DNA from: Clostridia bacterium
Lineage (GTDB): Bacteria; Bacillota; Clostridia; Christensenellales; Pumilibacteraceae
Assembly: GCA_022793815.1 (NCBI GenBank)
Contig: JAAWDP010000002.1
Coordinates: 1 to 64,000 of the forward strand
Reading direction: 5' to 3'
Length of the DNA: 64,000 nt
Shown: one piece after another, positions 14,849 to 23,715 of the stretch
Layout: the number at the start of each line of letters is the position of its first letter
Numbering within the stretch: position 1 is the stretch's first letter
Notes under the pieces: generated by a model
The model's input: only the letters and a program-made list of their open reading frames with translations
Database searches by the model: none
Told to the model about the DNA's origin: nothing
Translations under genes and position numbers: made by a program

Positions 14849-17509
14849 TCAAAGAGTGAGCGTGTAGTGCAGCACTATGCCTGCCCTGATATGCTCGACC
14901 ACGTTTTCGTAATGACTTCCGACATGGCTGATTACGTTGCCCCACTCGCGGAGGTTGGTGATGTTGGAATCCACACTGCCTGCGCGGTGCTCGATATATT
15001 CGATACTCAAAGAGTTTGCTCCCTCGATGGCGAGCGTGAACGAACTGCCGTAACCGTAAGGCAGACGCACTTCCACGGTGTCGCTGCCGTCGTTTGTCAC
15101 CTCGTAATCTTCGAGGCGGTCCGTAGAGAACGTGAATTTCGTTACTGCCGCCACACCCGTAAGTTTGAGCGTTATTTCGCTGCGCGCGCCGTCGTAAGGT
15201 TTGAACGTATAGACTCTGCCGTCGCTGCTCTTGGTTATCGTGGGTTCGTGACCCGAAGCAATGACGTTGTTTGCGGTGTCCTCTTTTACGTAAGCGCGTT
15301 TGCCTGAATCCCAGCCGAAGCCGTCGAGAGCGGGCTGCATATATTTGTAAGCGATGAGGTCGTGGACTTCTATCGTTCTGGTTACGGAGGAGTTGTTCTT
15401 TGTCCAGACATAGACCAGAGAGTCGTTGTATATTTCGTTTCTGAAAGACGTACCGCCGGCAACGGCGCTGCCGAAACCTGCGTTGAACGACGAGAATATC
15501 ATTACGAGAACTACGGACACCGTAGCGATGAGAGATACGCCGAAGTAGTTTTTATAGCGCCAAGGCAGAGGCTCTTTCGTGACCTCTTTGACTTGCTGTT
15601 CGGTGAACTTTCCTTTCTTGGCTCTGTCCTCTATTCTCTTGGTTACGACGCGCTCCACGCGGATTTTGCGCGGCGGCAGTTTCTGCGCGACGCGGTCGAA
15701 CACGGGCTGCAGCTGCGTGAAGTACGGAGCCAAAAAACCTGCGACGAGCATGAACAGAAGCATTATGACGGGCAGATAGACCGCGCCGAGCACGGTTGCC
15801 GCTATCATTATGATAGGCACTATCATGGGAAGTACGAACACAAGGGGAACGGCGTACAAAAGAAGCGAGTCCATTCTGTCCCCCGTCTTTTCCCTGTACT
15901 TGTCCTTAAATAGCGTTATTGCAAGCATTACCGCGCACTGCAATATTGCGGTGATTACGAAGAAGTATGAGAGAGCGGGAGCGGCGAAACTCATGACGGC
16001 GCCTATAAGCGACCAGATGAATACCGTGCCGCGGACTATATCCGCGCTTTTGACGGCGAACAGTTTTTTGAACACACCGTAGAAGCCGAACGCTATCGCA
16101 AGCGTAAGGAGCATAACGGGAACCATGATGCCGACCGAGCAGTAGCGCACCGTCGCGATTGCATGGAACGGTATCACGCCGAAGCCGCAAAGCAGCAGGC
16201 ATATAAGGAAGTACGCGGCAAACGATACGGCAAGCGTCGCGACCATGGTCAGCAGCTGCACGCCCGCGCCTGCGCCCGCTTTGGACAGAGAGAAGCCCTT
16301 AGTGACCTTTTCGCCTGCGTCAAGCTGTTTTTTGCGCATGAGCGCGTTGACGGCGATGTTAGCCGCCAACAGCAGAATTATCAATGCGCCGAGCACATAG
16401 GACACTGCCTTGGGATAGTGAGCCACGCCCAAATCGAGATAGCTGAAATACACGCTGTCGCTTTGGGATTCGAGATTTTTCAAATCCATGCCGCCGAACG
16501 TATTTACCATGCGTTCCATCATTGCATAGTGCTGCTCGACCGCGGTTTTATTCACGTTATCCACGCTGTCGCGGTAGGTATGGTAAACGTCAGTGCCGCC
16601 TACGTTGGCGAAATCGAGCGATGTTTTATCGTCGAAGATTTCGAAGTCGGTGAAGTTGCTCATGATTCCGTAGACGAAATTTGCTATCGAGCTCGTAAAC
16701 GCTCCGCCGTTGATTTTCGCATATTCCTTTATAAGCGCGCTGTTCTTTTCCGAAGTCTGGAACATAACCAGCGTACCTTTGTTGCCGAGGTTGTCGAAAT
16801 TGGCGCCGAGTTCCACTCTGGAATATACGTCGTCGAAACCTTTGAACTGGTACTTGAACGCATACGCGCCGTACATGCCCTCTTCTTCCGCATCGGTAAA
16901 TACGAACACCAAATCGTTTTTAAATGTCTTTTCTCCGCTTAAAACGGTGTCGATGACTCCGAGCATGCTTGCGACGGAAATGGTGTTGTCGCTTGCTCCG
17001 CTGCCTTCGGGGCGGCTGTCGTAGTGAGCCATGAGCATGAGCGCGCTGCCCTTGTTGCCGGCAAGCGTATCTTCGCCCGGTATTACCGCCACGATATTGC
17101 GCACCGTTCTCGAAACTATTACCGTACCTTCGTCAAGCTGTTTTATCTGCGATACGGTTTCGGGTGTGAGCATGCTTTCCTGTACGGTAAACGTGGGAAT
17201 CTTCTTGCCTCCGCTCGTTGCAAAGGAAACTTCGAAATTTCCGTCGTCGTCGGTTTCGCCGTCCATCTCGCGGAAGTTCTCTCGCAGCACACGGGATATA
17301 TAGTCGCGGGCGCGCTGCATTTGCTCGCTGTTGTGAGAATTGTGCGAAGACTCGGCGATTGTTTCTATATGCGTTTGCACGGACTCCCATGCGGCGTCGA
17401 AAGTTTTGCTTGAACCGCCGCCGACACTTGCATCGACAAAGCCGAGCACAAGAGCCGCTATTATGAGCGCTCCGAGTACGGGATAATAGATACGTTTGAA
17501 AAGTTTCAT
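14849..17509 (-). CDS. Membrane-embedded M28 family zinc metallopeptidase
   Basis: An 886-residue protein. A membrane anchor at residues 8-27 is followed by an extracellular M28 aminopeptidase domain (about 30-345) with the zinc ligand series MAHYDSRP, GASDNTIS, FTDAEEEGMYGA, GANFDNLGN and TDVYHTYRDS. A block of about eight membrane helices follows (about 370-620), and then, after one more helix near 665, an extracellular C-terminal beta-rich domain. This order resembles the ERMP1-like M28 peptidases, which cut amino acids from peptides at the membrane face. The gene has GAGGAGT before its ATG and is monocistronic, with a strong terminator. The actual substrates are unknown. Confidence 0.85.
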   Translation of the reverse strand: MKLFKRIYYPVLGALIIAALVLGFVDASVGGGSSKTFDAAWESVQTHIETIAESSHNSHNSEQMQRARDYISRVLRENFREMDGETDDDGNFEVSFATSGGKKIPTFTVQESMLTPETVSQIKQLDEGTVIVSRTVRNIVAVIPGEDTLAGNKGSALMLMAHYDSRPEGSGASDNTISVASMLGVIDTVLSGEKTFKNDLVFVFTDAEEEGMYGAYAFKYQFKGFDDVYSRVELGANFDNLGNKGTLVMFQTSEKNSALIKEYAKINGGAFTSSIANFVYGIMSNFTDFEIFDDKTSLDFANVGGTDVYHTYRDSVDNVNKTAVEQHYAMMERMVNTFGGMDLKNLESQSDSVYFSYLDLGVAHYPKAVSYVLGALIILLLAANIAVNALMRKKQLDAGEKVTKGFSLSKAGAGAGVQLLTMVATLAVSFAAYFLICLLLCGFGVIPFHAIATVRYCSVGIMVPVMLLTLAIAFGFYGVFKKLFAVKSADIVRGTVFIWSLIGAVMSFAAPALSYFFVITAILQCAVMLAITLFKDKYREKTGDRMDSLLLYAVPLVFVLPMIVPIIMIAATVLGAVYLPVIMLLFMLVAGFLAPYFTQLQPVFDRVAQKLPPRKIRVERVVTKRIEDRAKKGKFTEQQVKEVTKEPLPWRYKNYFGVSLIATVSVVLVMIFSSFNAGFGSAVAGGTSFRNEIYNDSLVYVWTKNNSSVTRTIEVHDLIAYKYMQPALDGFGWDSGKRAYVKEDTANNVIASGHEPTITKSSDGRVYTFKPYDGARSEITLKLTGVAAVTKFTFSTDRLEDYEVTNDGSDTVEVRLPYGYGSSFTLAIEGANSLSIEYIEHRAGSVDSNITNLREWGNVISHVGSHYENVVEHIRAGIVLHYTLTL

Positions 17510-17606
17510 TTTGACTCCTCGAATAGTATACTTCTGTTATACCCGATTATTTTACCACATTATAAATAAAAATACAAACATTTTGCCGCCGTATTCCGCA
17601 TTTTTT

Positions 17607-17936
17607 TTATTGCACGCGGCATGCCGTCGGACAAAGTATGCCGTAACCTTCCACTTCGCAGCGCTCGTAGCGCACGCCGTCGAGCACGCGGCTGTCGGTG
17701 GACACTATGAGCATACCTTCGAAGCATACCGCGCTCTTGCATATTATACGGTTTTCGCCTATACGTCTTTTGACGTCGAAAGCCGAAACGCAGCCCTCGG
17801 GCTGTTCGTGCGCGACGTAGCCGACGAACCTGCCGCCCACCGTATACAGCGCGACTTCGCCGAACACCTTATCCGCTTTCATGACAAGCGGTTCTCCGCT
17901 TTTTACCTTGTTTAACGTGCTGACGCCTATGTACAT
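17607..17936 (-). CDS. Small conserved-looking protein divergent from a WYL regulator
   Basis: A 109-residue beta-rich protein with no signal or membrane segment. The block SGEPLVMKADKVFGEVALYT followed by GGRFVGYVAHE is reminiscent of HIRAN-like domains (small DNA-end-associated beta folds), but the match is by eye and weak. CGGAGG precedes the ATG by 9 bases. The minus-strand -10 TACAAT with upstream TGC (17976-17981) lies only 12 bases from a TGACA-N5-TGTCA palindrome shared with the divergent regulator gene. I infer that the WYL regulator controls it. Function unknown. Confidence 0.65.
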   Translation of the reverse strand: MYIGVSTLNKVKSGEPLVMKADKVFGEVALYTVGGRFVGYVAHEQPEGCVSAFDVKRRIGENRIICKSAVCFEGMLIVSTDSRVLDGVRYERCEVEGYGILCPTACRVQ

Positions 17937-17975
17937 TTTTACTGCCTCCGAAATTTAATTTTTTATCGTAACCAT

Positions 17976-18021
17976 ATTGTAGCACATAATAGTTGACAAT
18001 GCCTGTCACTTACTTTAAAAT
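17976..18021. promoter_or_regulatory. Divergent promoter region with palindromic operator candidate
   Basis: Plus strand: TTGACA (17993-17998), 17 bases, TAAAAT (18016-18021) drives the WYL regulator. Minus strand: TGC-TACAAT (17976-17981) points to the 109-residue gene. The palindrome TGACA (17994-17998)-N5-TGTCA (18004-18008) overlaps the plus-strand -35, a natural place for autorepression. Confidence 0.65.
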
Positions 18022-18051
18022 AATTAAAGAATTTCGGGAGGAATTTTCCGT

Positions 18052-19014
18052 ATGCAGATGCTTAGAGGAATGTTCGGAATACTGATGACGCTGTTAAATG
18101 CGAATGCGCCCGTGACAAGAAAAACGCTTGCGGAAAAGTTCGAAATGAGCGAGCGCACGGTGTCGCGCTATATAGACGCTATGAGCGCGGACATGGGCAT
18201 ACCCGTAGCAGTGGCTTTCGGAACGGGCGGCGGCTATTATCTTGCGGACAATTTCAGAATCAACCGTTCTTTTTTCACCGCGGAAGAATACGACCTTGTA
18301 CTGACTGCGCTTGCGGCGGTGGAAAACGAGCTGGAGTCCGCCAAAATCAAGGCGGTCAAAGAAAAATTCGAGTCGCTGAGGTTTGACGAAGAAAGCGACA
18401 GATACATAATGAAAAACGACAGGCTTGTGATAGACAGCACGTCGTGGTCGGACGCCGACGGTTACAGAAATACGATTTCGGCTCTGAACAAAGCCATGGA
18501 CGCTTCGGTAACGGTGCGGCTGGATTATGCGGACAAAGCGGGAATGCGTTCGGCGCGCGACTTCGACCCTTACACTCTTGTTTTGAAAGAAGGCGTTTGG
18601 TATGTATACGGTTGGTGCCATGCACGGAAAGACTTCCGTCTGTTCAAGCTTTCGAGAATAAAAGCCCTGTACATTTCGGGCGACACGTTTTTGCGCAGAG
18701 AGGGCGGCGACGTTTATGCAAAATTAAACGAGCAGTTTATAGACAGGCAGAAAGCGTTTATAACCGTGCGGTTCGACGCCGAGGTTCTTGCCGAAGTGGA
18801 AGAATGGCTGGGCATGGACAGCGTGCGCGGCGACGGCGATGCTTTTATCGCAAGCGCGCAGGTTTACAGCGAGGATTTGCTAATAAAAAAACTGCTGTCG
18901 CTTTGTCCGCATATCGAAGTGCTTTCTCCGCACTACGTCGCGGAAGAGCTGCAAGTGGCGCTGAAACGCTCGCTGTCGCTTTACGAAAAAAGCCCGTCTC
19001 CCGAAAGCGTTTAA
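18052..19014 (+). CDS. HTH/WYL-domain transcriptional regulator (YafY type)
   Basis: A 320-residue regulator. Residues 1-60 form an HTH_11-like winged helix (TRKTLAEKFEMSERTVSRYI), and about 140-215 form a WYL domain (WYVYGWCHARKDFRLFKLSRI), which binds ligands such as nucleic acids or small molecules in known members. A WCX-like C-terminal extension follows. The start at 18052 has GGGAGGAA upstream. An inverted repeat over its own promoter suggests autoregulation, and the divergent small gene is the obvious target. The ligand is unknown. It converges on the lytic transglycosylase gene with only 16 bases between stops. Confidence 0.87.
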   Translation: MQMLRGMFGILMTLLNANAPVTRKTLAEKFEMSERTVSRYIDAMSADMGIPVAVAFGTGGGYYLADNFRINRSFFTAEEYDLVLTALAAVENELESAKIKAVKEKFESLRFDEESDRYIMKNDRLVIDSTSWSDADGYRNTISALNKAMDASVTVRLDYADKAGMRSARDFDPYTLVLKEGVWYVYGWCHARKDFRLFKLSRIKALYISGDTFLRREGGDVYAKLNEQFIDRQKAFITVRFDAEVLAEVEEWLGMDSVRGDGDAFIASAQVYSEDLLIKKLLSLCPHIEVLSPHYVAEELQVALKRSLSLYEKSPSPESV

Positions 19015-19030
19015 GCAAAGGAGCGGGTCT

Positions 19031-19588
19031 TTACAGTCCGTATAACAGTTCGTATATTTTTTTGTAGCGGGTTACGCGCACGACGTAATCCGCCGTTTCT
19101 TTTACGGGGATGTTTCCGCCGCCGTCCAGCCAAAGCCGAACTCTGCCCTCGCCCGCATTGTAAGCGGCGTAGACATATCTGCCGTCGAAACGCTCTTTCA
19201 GATAGCCGAGGTAGCAGCAGCCGAGCATGATATTTTTTTCGGGGTCGAAAACGTATTCTTTTTCGTAGTCGTCCATGCCGCAGAGCTTTGCACAGAATTC
19301 GGCGGTGGACGGCAGCAGCTGCATAAGTCCCAATGCGCCTGCACGCGATTTTGCGCGCGGGTCGAAATTGCTTTCCGCCTTTATGACCGCATAGACTTCG
19401 CTCGGTTCGAGTCCGTACCTTGCGGCAGCCGCATTCACCTCGGCGCGGTAGCCGAGCGGAAACAGCCACCTCGCCGACATGACGGCAAGCACGGCTATGA
19501 GCACGGCGAAACCGAAAACCTCGGCAAACGAAAACTTGCGAAAGCGTGTTCCGTCGGTTTTCGGTATTTGCATCCGTACTGTTTCCAA
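19031..19588 (-). CDS. Membrane-anchored lytic transglycosylase (SLT domain)
   Basis: A 185-residue protein with one N-terminal membrane anchor (about 22-42) and an SLT/goose-lysozyme-like domain. The catalytic glutamate is in VIKAESNFDPRA, followed by GALGLMQLLPSTAEF and YAAYNAGEGRV. It cleaves peptidoglycan glycan strands with formation of anhydro-muramic ends. It resembles compact Slt-like proteins of Firmicutes, which often sit beside coaE. It is the last gene of the polA-coaE-slt unit, 18 bases after coaE. Confidence 0.9.
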   Translation of the reverse strand: METVRMQIPKTDGTRFRKFSFAEVFGFAVLIAVLAVMSARWLFPLGYRAEVNAAAARYGLEPSEVYAVIKAESNFDPRAKSRAGALGLMQLLPSTAEFCAKLCGMDDYEKEYVFDPEKNIMLGCCYLGYLKERFDGRYVYAAYNAGEGRVRLWLDGGGNIPVKETADYVVRVTRYKKIYELLYGL

Positions 19589-19606
19589 TTCTCCCCCTTC
19601 GGCAGT

Positions 19607-20209
19607 TTATCGAATACGTATACGCTCGCAGATTTCGTTATAGAGCGTTTTTGCCTGTTCTCTCAAACTCTTTATGTCGCCGTCGTTTCTTATCACTGCA
19701 TCGCTGCGGCATTCTCTTTCTTCGTCGCTTAACTGCGAATTCATTATCGCGGCGGCGAGTGAGGCGTCGATACCGTCGCGGGCAAGCAGACGGGACAGAC
19801 GCATTTCATAGGGCGCGGATACCGTGACCACGGTGTCGCACAGACGCTGCAAGCCGCTTTCCAGCAGCAGCGGCGCAATGAGTACGGCAACCGTTTCGCC
19901 GTCCAGCGACGCCGCTTCCCTTTCTATTTCCTTTTCTATAAGCGGCAGCATTATTTCGTCGAGCCTGCATTTGCCGTCCTCTGACAGAAACACCTTTTCT
20001 TTCAGCCTGCCGCGGTTGAGCGTGTCGCCGTCGAATGCGAACGCAAACGCTTCTTTAAGCCTGCGCGCGCCCTCGCTCCCCGGCTCGACCGTTTTTCTCG
20101 ACACGACGTCGGCATCGATTATCTTTGCGCCGAGTGTTTCGAACACCAGTCCGACCGCGGTCTTTCCCGAAGCGATGCCGCCCGTCAGACCTATTATATA
20201 CGGTTTCAT
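19607..20209 (-). CDS. coaE: Dephospho-CoA kinase
   Basis: A 200-residue P-loop kinase that phosphorylates the 3'-OH of dephospho-CoA, the last step of CoA synthesis. The P-loop is GLTGGIASGKTAV (residues 8-20); the DADVVSRK block and the lid region RLSRLLARDG are present. Length is normal. It follows polA after 18 bases with an AGGTAAT site, an arrangement common in Bacillota (polA-coaE). Confidence 0.95.
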   Translation of the reverse strand: MKPYIIGLTGGIASGKTAVGLVFETLGAKIIDADVVSRKTVEPGSEGARRLKEAFAFAFDGDTLNRGRLKEKVFLSEDGKCRLDEIMLPLIEKEIEREAASLDGETVAVLIAPLLLESGLQRLCDTVVTVSAPYEMRLSRLLARDGIDASLAAAIMNSQLSDEERECRSDAVIRNDGDIKSLREQAKTLYNEICERIRIR

Positions 20210-20227
20210 TGCAAATTATTACCTCCG

Positions 20228-22777
20228 TCAGCAGTCTATCCAAGATTTGCCCGACCCTATATCCACGGTGAGCGGCACTTTGAGTTTGACCGCGTTTTCC
20301 ATGCAGTCGCGCAATATTTCGCGGACAAGTTCCGTTTCGTCGTCCGCCGCCTCGACTATGAGTTCGTCGTGTATCTGCAATATGAGTTTGGATTTCATGT
20401 CTTTCAGGCGTTCGTGCACGGAAATCATAGCCGCTTTTATTATGTCCGCCGCGCTGCCTTGAAGCGGCATGTTCATTGCGACGCGCTCGCCGAACTGCCG
20501 CGTATTGAACTGAGACGAAAACAGTTCGGGAATTTTGCGGCGTCTGCCCATTATGGTTACTGCGTAGCCGCGCTCCTTTGCCAGCCGCACCGATTCGTCG
20601 AGATACTTCGCAACCGTAGGAAAACGCAGGAAATATTCGTCGATGTATTTTTTTGCGCCTGCGCGGCTTATATTTATATTCTGCGACAGACCGAAGTCGC
20701 TTATGCCGTATATTATGCCGAAGTTAACCGCTTTTGCTTCGCGGCGCATTTTCGGCGTAACATTTTCCGCCGGAACGCCGAACACCTTGGACGCGGTGAG
20801 CGTGTGCACGTCGTCGCCGGCATAATAAGCGCTTATGAGCGTTTCGTCGCCCGACATGTGCGCAAGCAGACGCAGCTCTATCTGGGAATAGTCCGCGGAA
20901 ATGAGCGTGTGACCTTCCCTTGCTACAAACAGCGCGCGCAGCGCCTTGCCGCGCTCCTCGCGCACGGGGATATTTTGAAGATTGGGTTCGACGGACGAGA
21001 GCCTGCCCGTCGCAGTCGACGTCTGGCGAAACTCGGTGCGTATCACGCCCTTATCGTCCGTAAGTTTGCGCAGACCGTCTATATAAGTGGAATTGAGTTT
21101 TGCTACCGAACGGTAAGCGAGAATTTTTTCGACTATCGGGTGTTCGCCGCTTATCTGCTGCAACACGTCGGCATTGGTGGAAATTCCGCCTTTGCGCGGA
21201 TATGGGATTTTCAAGTCTTCGAACAGCACTTTCGCCAGCTGTTTGGGGCTGTTGATATTAAACTCGACGCCGCCGAGCGCATATATCTCTTCCGTAAGTT
21301 TTGCCCGCTGTGCGGTGAACTCGACGGAAAATTCGTTCAGACGTTTCAAGTCGACTTTGAATCCCACTTCTTCCATATCCGTGAGCACGTCCACGAGAGG
21401 AAGTTCAAGACCGTAATAGACTTTTTCGAGCTCTCCGCTTTGTATTTGAGTTTCGAGCAGCTGCGCCGCGCGCACAAGACCCGCTGCGGGATATGCGGGG
21501 TCGAGCGAATATGCGGCAAACACGTCGGCGGCGGTTTCGTTGGCTTCCGTGACGTCCACACAGTAGCGCGCAAGCTTGACGTCGGTAAATCCCCTGCACG
21601 GGATATTGACCGAGCGCATGGACTTTTTAAACTTTTTCGAATCGTATACTATCTTGGAAACGCCCGAATCGGCAAGCACATTTTTCAGGCAGTCGAGAAA
21701 TTCTCCGAGCGACATGCCGAAACAGTCGAGTCGTCTGAGCAGCGGTATGCGGTATTCGCGCTCGCAGTCGAATGCTATCGACGCCGACTCGCCGCCTATT
21801 TCAACCGCCAGTTTTTTGGTGACGAATGCGGACTGCAATATCTCGGACAAATCCTGTGCGGAGGTTATCTCTCTCACCTCGGGCGGCGGTGCGACAGTCG
21901 GCGCCGTATCGCCCGTATCGTCCGACAAATCGAAAAGCTCGTCGCGTTTTACAAGGCTCTTGAACCCTACGTCTATAAAAAATCTTTTGACCTTATGCGA
22001 AAAAGGATAGGAAAATCTGCACAAATCGAGCGAGCAGTCGATAGGCGCGTCGGTGACTATGGTTGCGAGTTCTTTCGAAAGGTATGCCTGCTGTTTGAAC
22101 TGTTCGAGTTTGTTTTTCAGACGCGTAGGTATTTCGTCGATATGCGCGTATATTCCGTCGAGGCTTTCATAATCTTTGAGCAGCTGCATTGCGCCCTTGT
22201 CGCCTATTCCGCCGACGCCGGGGATACAGTCGGACGAATCGCCTGCAATCGCTTTATATTCTATTATCTGAGACGGCGTAAGCGAAAACTCACGCATCAA
22301 GCCCTCTTCGTCGAGTTCGAGTACGTCGGTTATACCGCGTTTGGTAAGCACCACTTTCGTAGTCGCATTTATCAGCTGCAAACTGTCCCTGTCACCCGTG
22401 ACTATATAAGTGAGTATTTTACTGTTTGCGGCGAGCGTGCCTATTATGTCGTCCGCCTCGTACCCTTCCTGTTCTATTATGCGCACGTCCATTGCCCGAA
22501 GCATATCTTTCAAAAGCGGCATTTGCACAGCCAAATCGTCGGGCATGTGTTTGCGGTTGGCTTTGTATCCGTCGTAGCGTTTATGGCGAAACGTGGGCGC
22601 GGGCAAGTCGAAGGCTACCGCAACGAAGTCGGGGTGATACGACCCTATCATGCGAATCAGCATCGATGCAAAACCGTAAACGGCTTGCGTGGGTTTGCCG
22701 TCGTTGAGCATGGGCGGCAAAGCATAGAAGGCGCGGTTGACGAGCGAGTTGCCGTCTATTATGACGAGTGTATCCAT
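20228..22777 (-). CDS. polA: DNA polymerase I
   Basis: An 849-residue polymerase for Okazaki-fragment processing and repair. The 5'-3' exonuclease domain (1-270) has FRHKRYDGYKANR, EGYEADDIIGTLA, VTGDRDSLQL and GDSSDCIPGVGGIGDKGA. The middle 3'-5' exonuclease-like domain (about 300-470) has lost the acidic DxE and other metal ligands (the corresponding stretches read LAVEIGGE and VYDSKKFKKSM), so it is predicted to be non-proofreading, as in other Bacillota. The polymerase domain has DYSQIELRLLAHMSGD, RREAKAVNFGIIYGI and LQIHDELIVEA. It has its own extended -10 promoter. Confidence 0.95.
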   Translation of the reverse strand: MDTLVIIDGNSLVNRAFYALPPMLNDGKPTQAVYGFASMLIRMIGSYHPDFVAVAFDLPAPTFRHKRYDGYKANRKHMPDDLAVQMPLLKDMLRAMDVRIIEQEGYEADDIIGTLAANSKILTYIVTGDRDSLQLINATTKVVLTKRGITDVLELDEEGLMREFSLTPSQIIEYKAIAGDSSDCIPGVGGIGDKGAMQLLKDYESLDGIYAHIDEIPTRLKNKLEQFKQQAYLSKELATIVTDAPIDCSLDLCRFSYPFSHKVKRFFIDVGFKSLVKRDELFDLSDDTGDTAPTVAPPPEVREITSAQDLSEILQSAFVTKKLAVEIGGESASIAFDCEREYRIPLLRRLDCFGMSLGEFLDCLKNVLADSGVSKIVYDSKKFKKSMRSVNIPCRGFTDVKLARYCVDVTEANETAADVFAAYSLDPAYPAAGLVRAAQLLETQIQSGELEKVYYGLELPLVDVLTDMEEVGFKVDLKRLNEFSVEFTAQRAKLTEEIYALGGVEFNINSPKQLAKVLFEDLKIPYPRKGGISTNADVLQQISGEHPIVEKILAYRSVAKLNSTYIDGLRKLTDDKGVIRTEFRQTSTATGRLSSVEPNLQNIPVREERGKALRALFVAREGHTLISADYSQIELRLLAHMSGDETLISAYYAGDDVHTLTASKVFGVPAENVTPKMRREAKAVNFGIIYGISDFGLSQNINISRAGAKKYIDEYFLRFPTVAKYLDESVRLAKERGYAVTIMGRRRKIPELFSSQFNTRQFGERVAMNMPLQGSAADIIKAAMISVHERLKDMKSKLILQIHDELIVEAADDETELVREILRDCMENAVKLKVPLTVDIGSGKSWIDC

Positions 22778-22836
22778 ATCGATTCTCCTTCGGCGGACCT
22801 CGCAAGCAATGCTCGGACTTTTCCGCTCTTCCTTAT

Positions 22837-22865
22837 ATTATATCATTTTCGCGCCGCAATAGCAA
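22837..22865 (-). promoter_or_regulatory. polA promoter
   Basis: Minus strand: TTGCTA (22860-22865), 17 bases, TATAAT (22837-22842) with an upstream TGA. The -35 directly abuts the T-tract that ends the upstream RNA candidate. Confidence 0.7.
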
Positions 22866-22866
22866 G

Positions 22867-23066
22867 AAAAAACGCAAACCGATACGATTTACGCAAATAT
22901 GTTTGCAATGAGAATCCGAAACAGACCGCAATGCTCAAAAACTTTCCCTACTGTGCAACTGCCGAACGGCAGGCGCGGATGTAGGTCATGATTCGTTGAA
23001 ACGGTTTTTCCGCAAAAAGTTCTCCAAACAAATATTGAACTTATGCGGAACGCGGTAGTACGATTT
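22867..23066 (-). ncRNA. Structured non-coding RNA candidate, 6S-like
   Basis: Between polA and the next gene a strong minus-strand promoter (TTGACA at 23094-23099, 17 bases, TGT-TACTAT at 23071-23076) would start an RNA near 23064. It contains no good ORF. It can end at a GCAAAC/GTTTGC hairpin (22874-22906) plus six T (22867-22872), giving about 198 nt. A rod-like fold is readable: GUUUG-GAGAA (23029-23020) with UUCUC (22914-22910) and CAAAC (22905-22901), then a large asymmetric bubble, then AAAAAC (23009-23004) with GUUUUU (22942-22937), CCUAC (22985-22981) with GUAGG (22951-22947), and an apical CUGCC/GGCAG hairpin. Size, closing helix, central bubble and apical stem fit 6S RNA. The identity is an inference, since no conserved sequence block was matched. 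Confidence 0.5.
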
Positions 23067-23070
23067 TGTT

Positions 23071-23099
23071 ATAGTAACATTTCTTGCCTATATTGTCAA
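23071..23099 (-). promoter_or_regulatory. Promoter of the 6S-like RNA candidate
   Basis: TTGACA, 17-base spacer and TACTAT with an extended TGT before it, on the minus strand. No coding sequence lies downstream before the polA promoter. Confidence 0.7.
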
Positions 23100-23154
23100 C
23101 TTAAAATACGATTGTGCGAGGACCGAAAAGAACCTTGGAAAATTCGACTGATGT

Positions 23155-23715
23155 TTATAAACAATCTATCGGGCGATATACATTTATTATTTTAAAGTTG
23201 CTTCCTTTTCGCTGTACCTTTTCCGCATACTCGTAAGCCATACGCGTTCCGCTTCTTCCGCCGCTTTTCGGCGTGTACCCGTCGCAGTAATAGAATATGC
23301 AATAGTCGCTGTCGTCTATCATGGATTTATTTCGCTGAACATAAGACGCTCGCCCCGACGTTAAATAATAGGGAAATTTACGCTCCTCCTCATATCCTAA
23401 AAGTTTAATAGGTCGATTTAGCAAACGACTGTAAAGAGAGTTGGTTTTTTCTCTCTCGCTTTCCATACACGCACACTCGCTCCGACAAGAATACATTACT
23501 CGTTTAATATCGGGGTATACGATTTGCAAGTCTGTTACTACGGCATGGCAAAGCTCGTTAAACTCGCTACGACTTCCGAATAGAAAAGTGCGTACACTTT
23601 CGCTTTTAATGAGTTTTAGTATTTCGCGATATAATAGCTTACGCGTTTCCTCGGCGTTTGCCACTGCCCTATGACCAATAAAACAACAATCTTTTTCGTT
23701 TCGGTTTTCACTCAT
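23155..23715 (-). CDS. SLOG-superfamily (DUF1273/YpsA-like) protein
   Basis: A 186-residue protein with the SLOG-type start CCFIGHRA, the middle block FLFGSRSEFNELCHAVV and a C-terminal half with DDSDYCIFYYCDGYTPKSGG. These are the Rossmann-like strands and glycine turns expected for a nucleotide or nucleotide-sugar binding pocket. SLOG proteins (Burroughs and Aravind's classification) include YpsA, DprA, LOG and sensors in nucleotide-based conflict systems. It overlaps the end of the membrane protein gene by 8 bases, so the two are made together. It lies in the A+T-rich segment. Function unknown; ligand sensing is inferred from the fold only. Confidence 0.8.
   Translation of the reverse strand: MSENRNEKDCCFIGHRAVANAEETRKLLYREILKLIKSESVRTFLFGSRSEFNELCHAVVTDLQIVYPDIKRVMYSCRSECACMESEREKTNSLYSRLLNRPIKLLGYEEERKFPYYLTSGRASYVQRNKSMIDDSDYCIFYYCDGYTPKSGGRSGTRMAYEYAEKVQRKGSNFKIINVYRPIDCL

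Noticed and set aside
20369..22984. A very long open frame on the plus strand opposite polA
   Set aside because: It is the mirror of a certain gene on the other strand, caused by codon bias (few TTA/CTA/TCA codons). It has no ribosome site, and its product is composition-biased with no domain.
22780..23150. Direct repeat of the tRNA-Leu 3' end that would mark an island att site
   Set aside because: The only similar string (around 23117-23135, AGGACC...AGAACC) matches too few bases in register with the tRNA end at 26858-26885, and there is no integrase.
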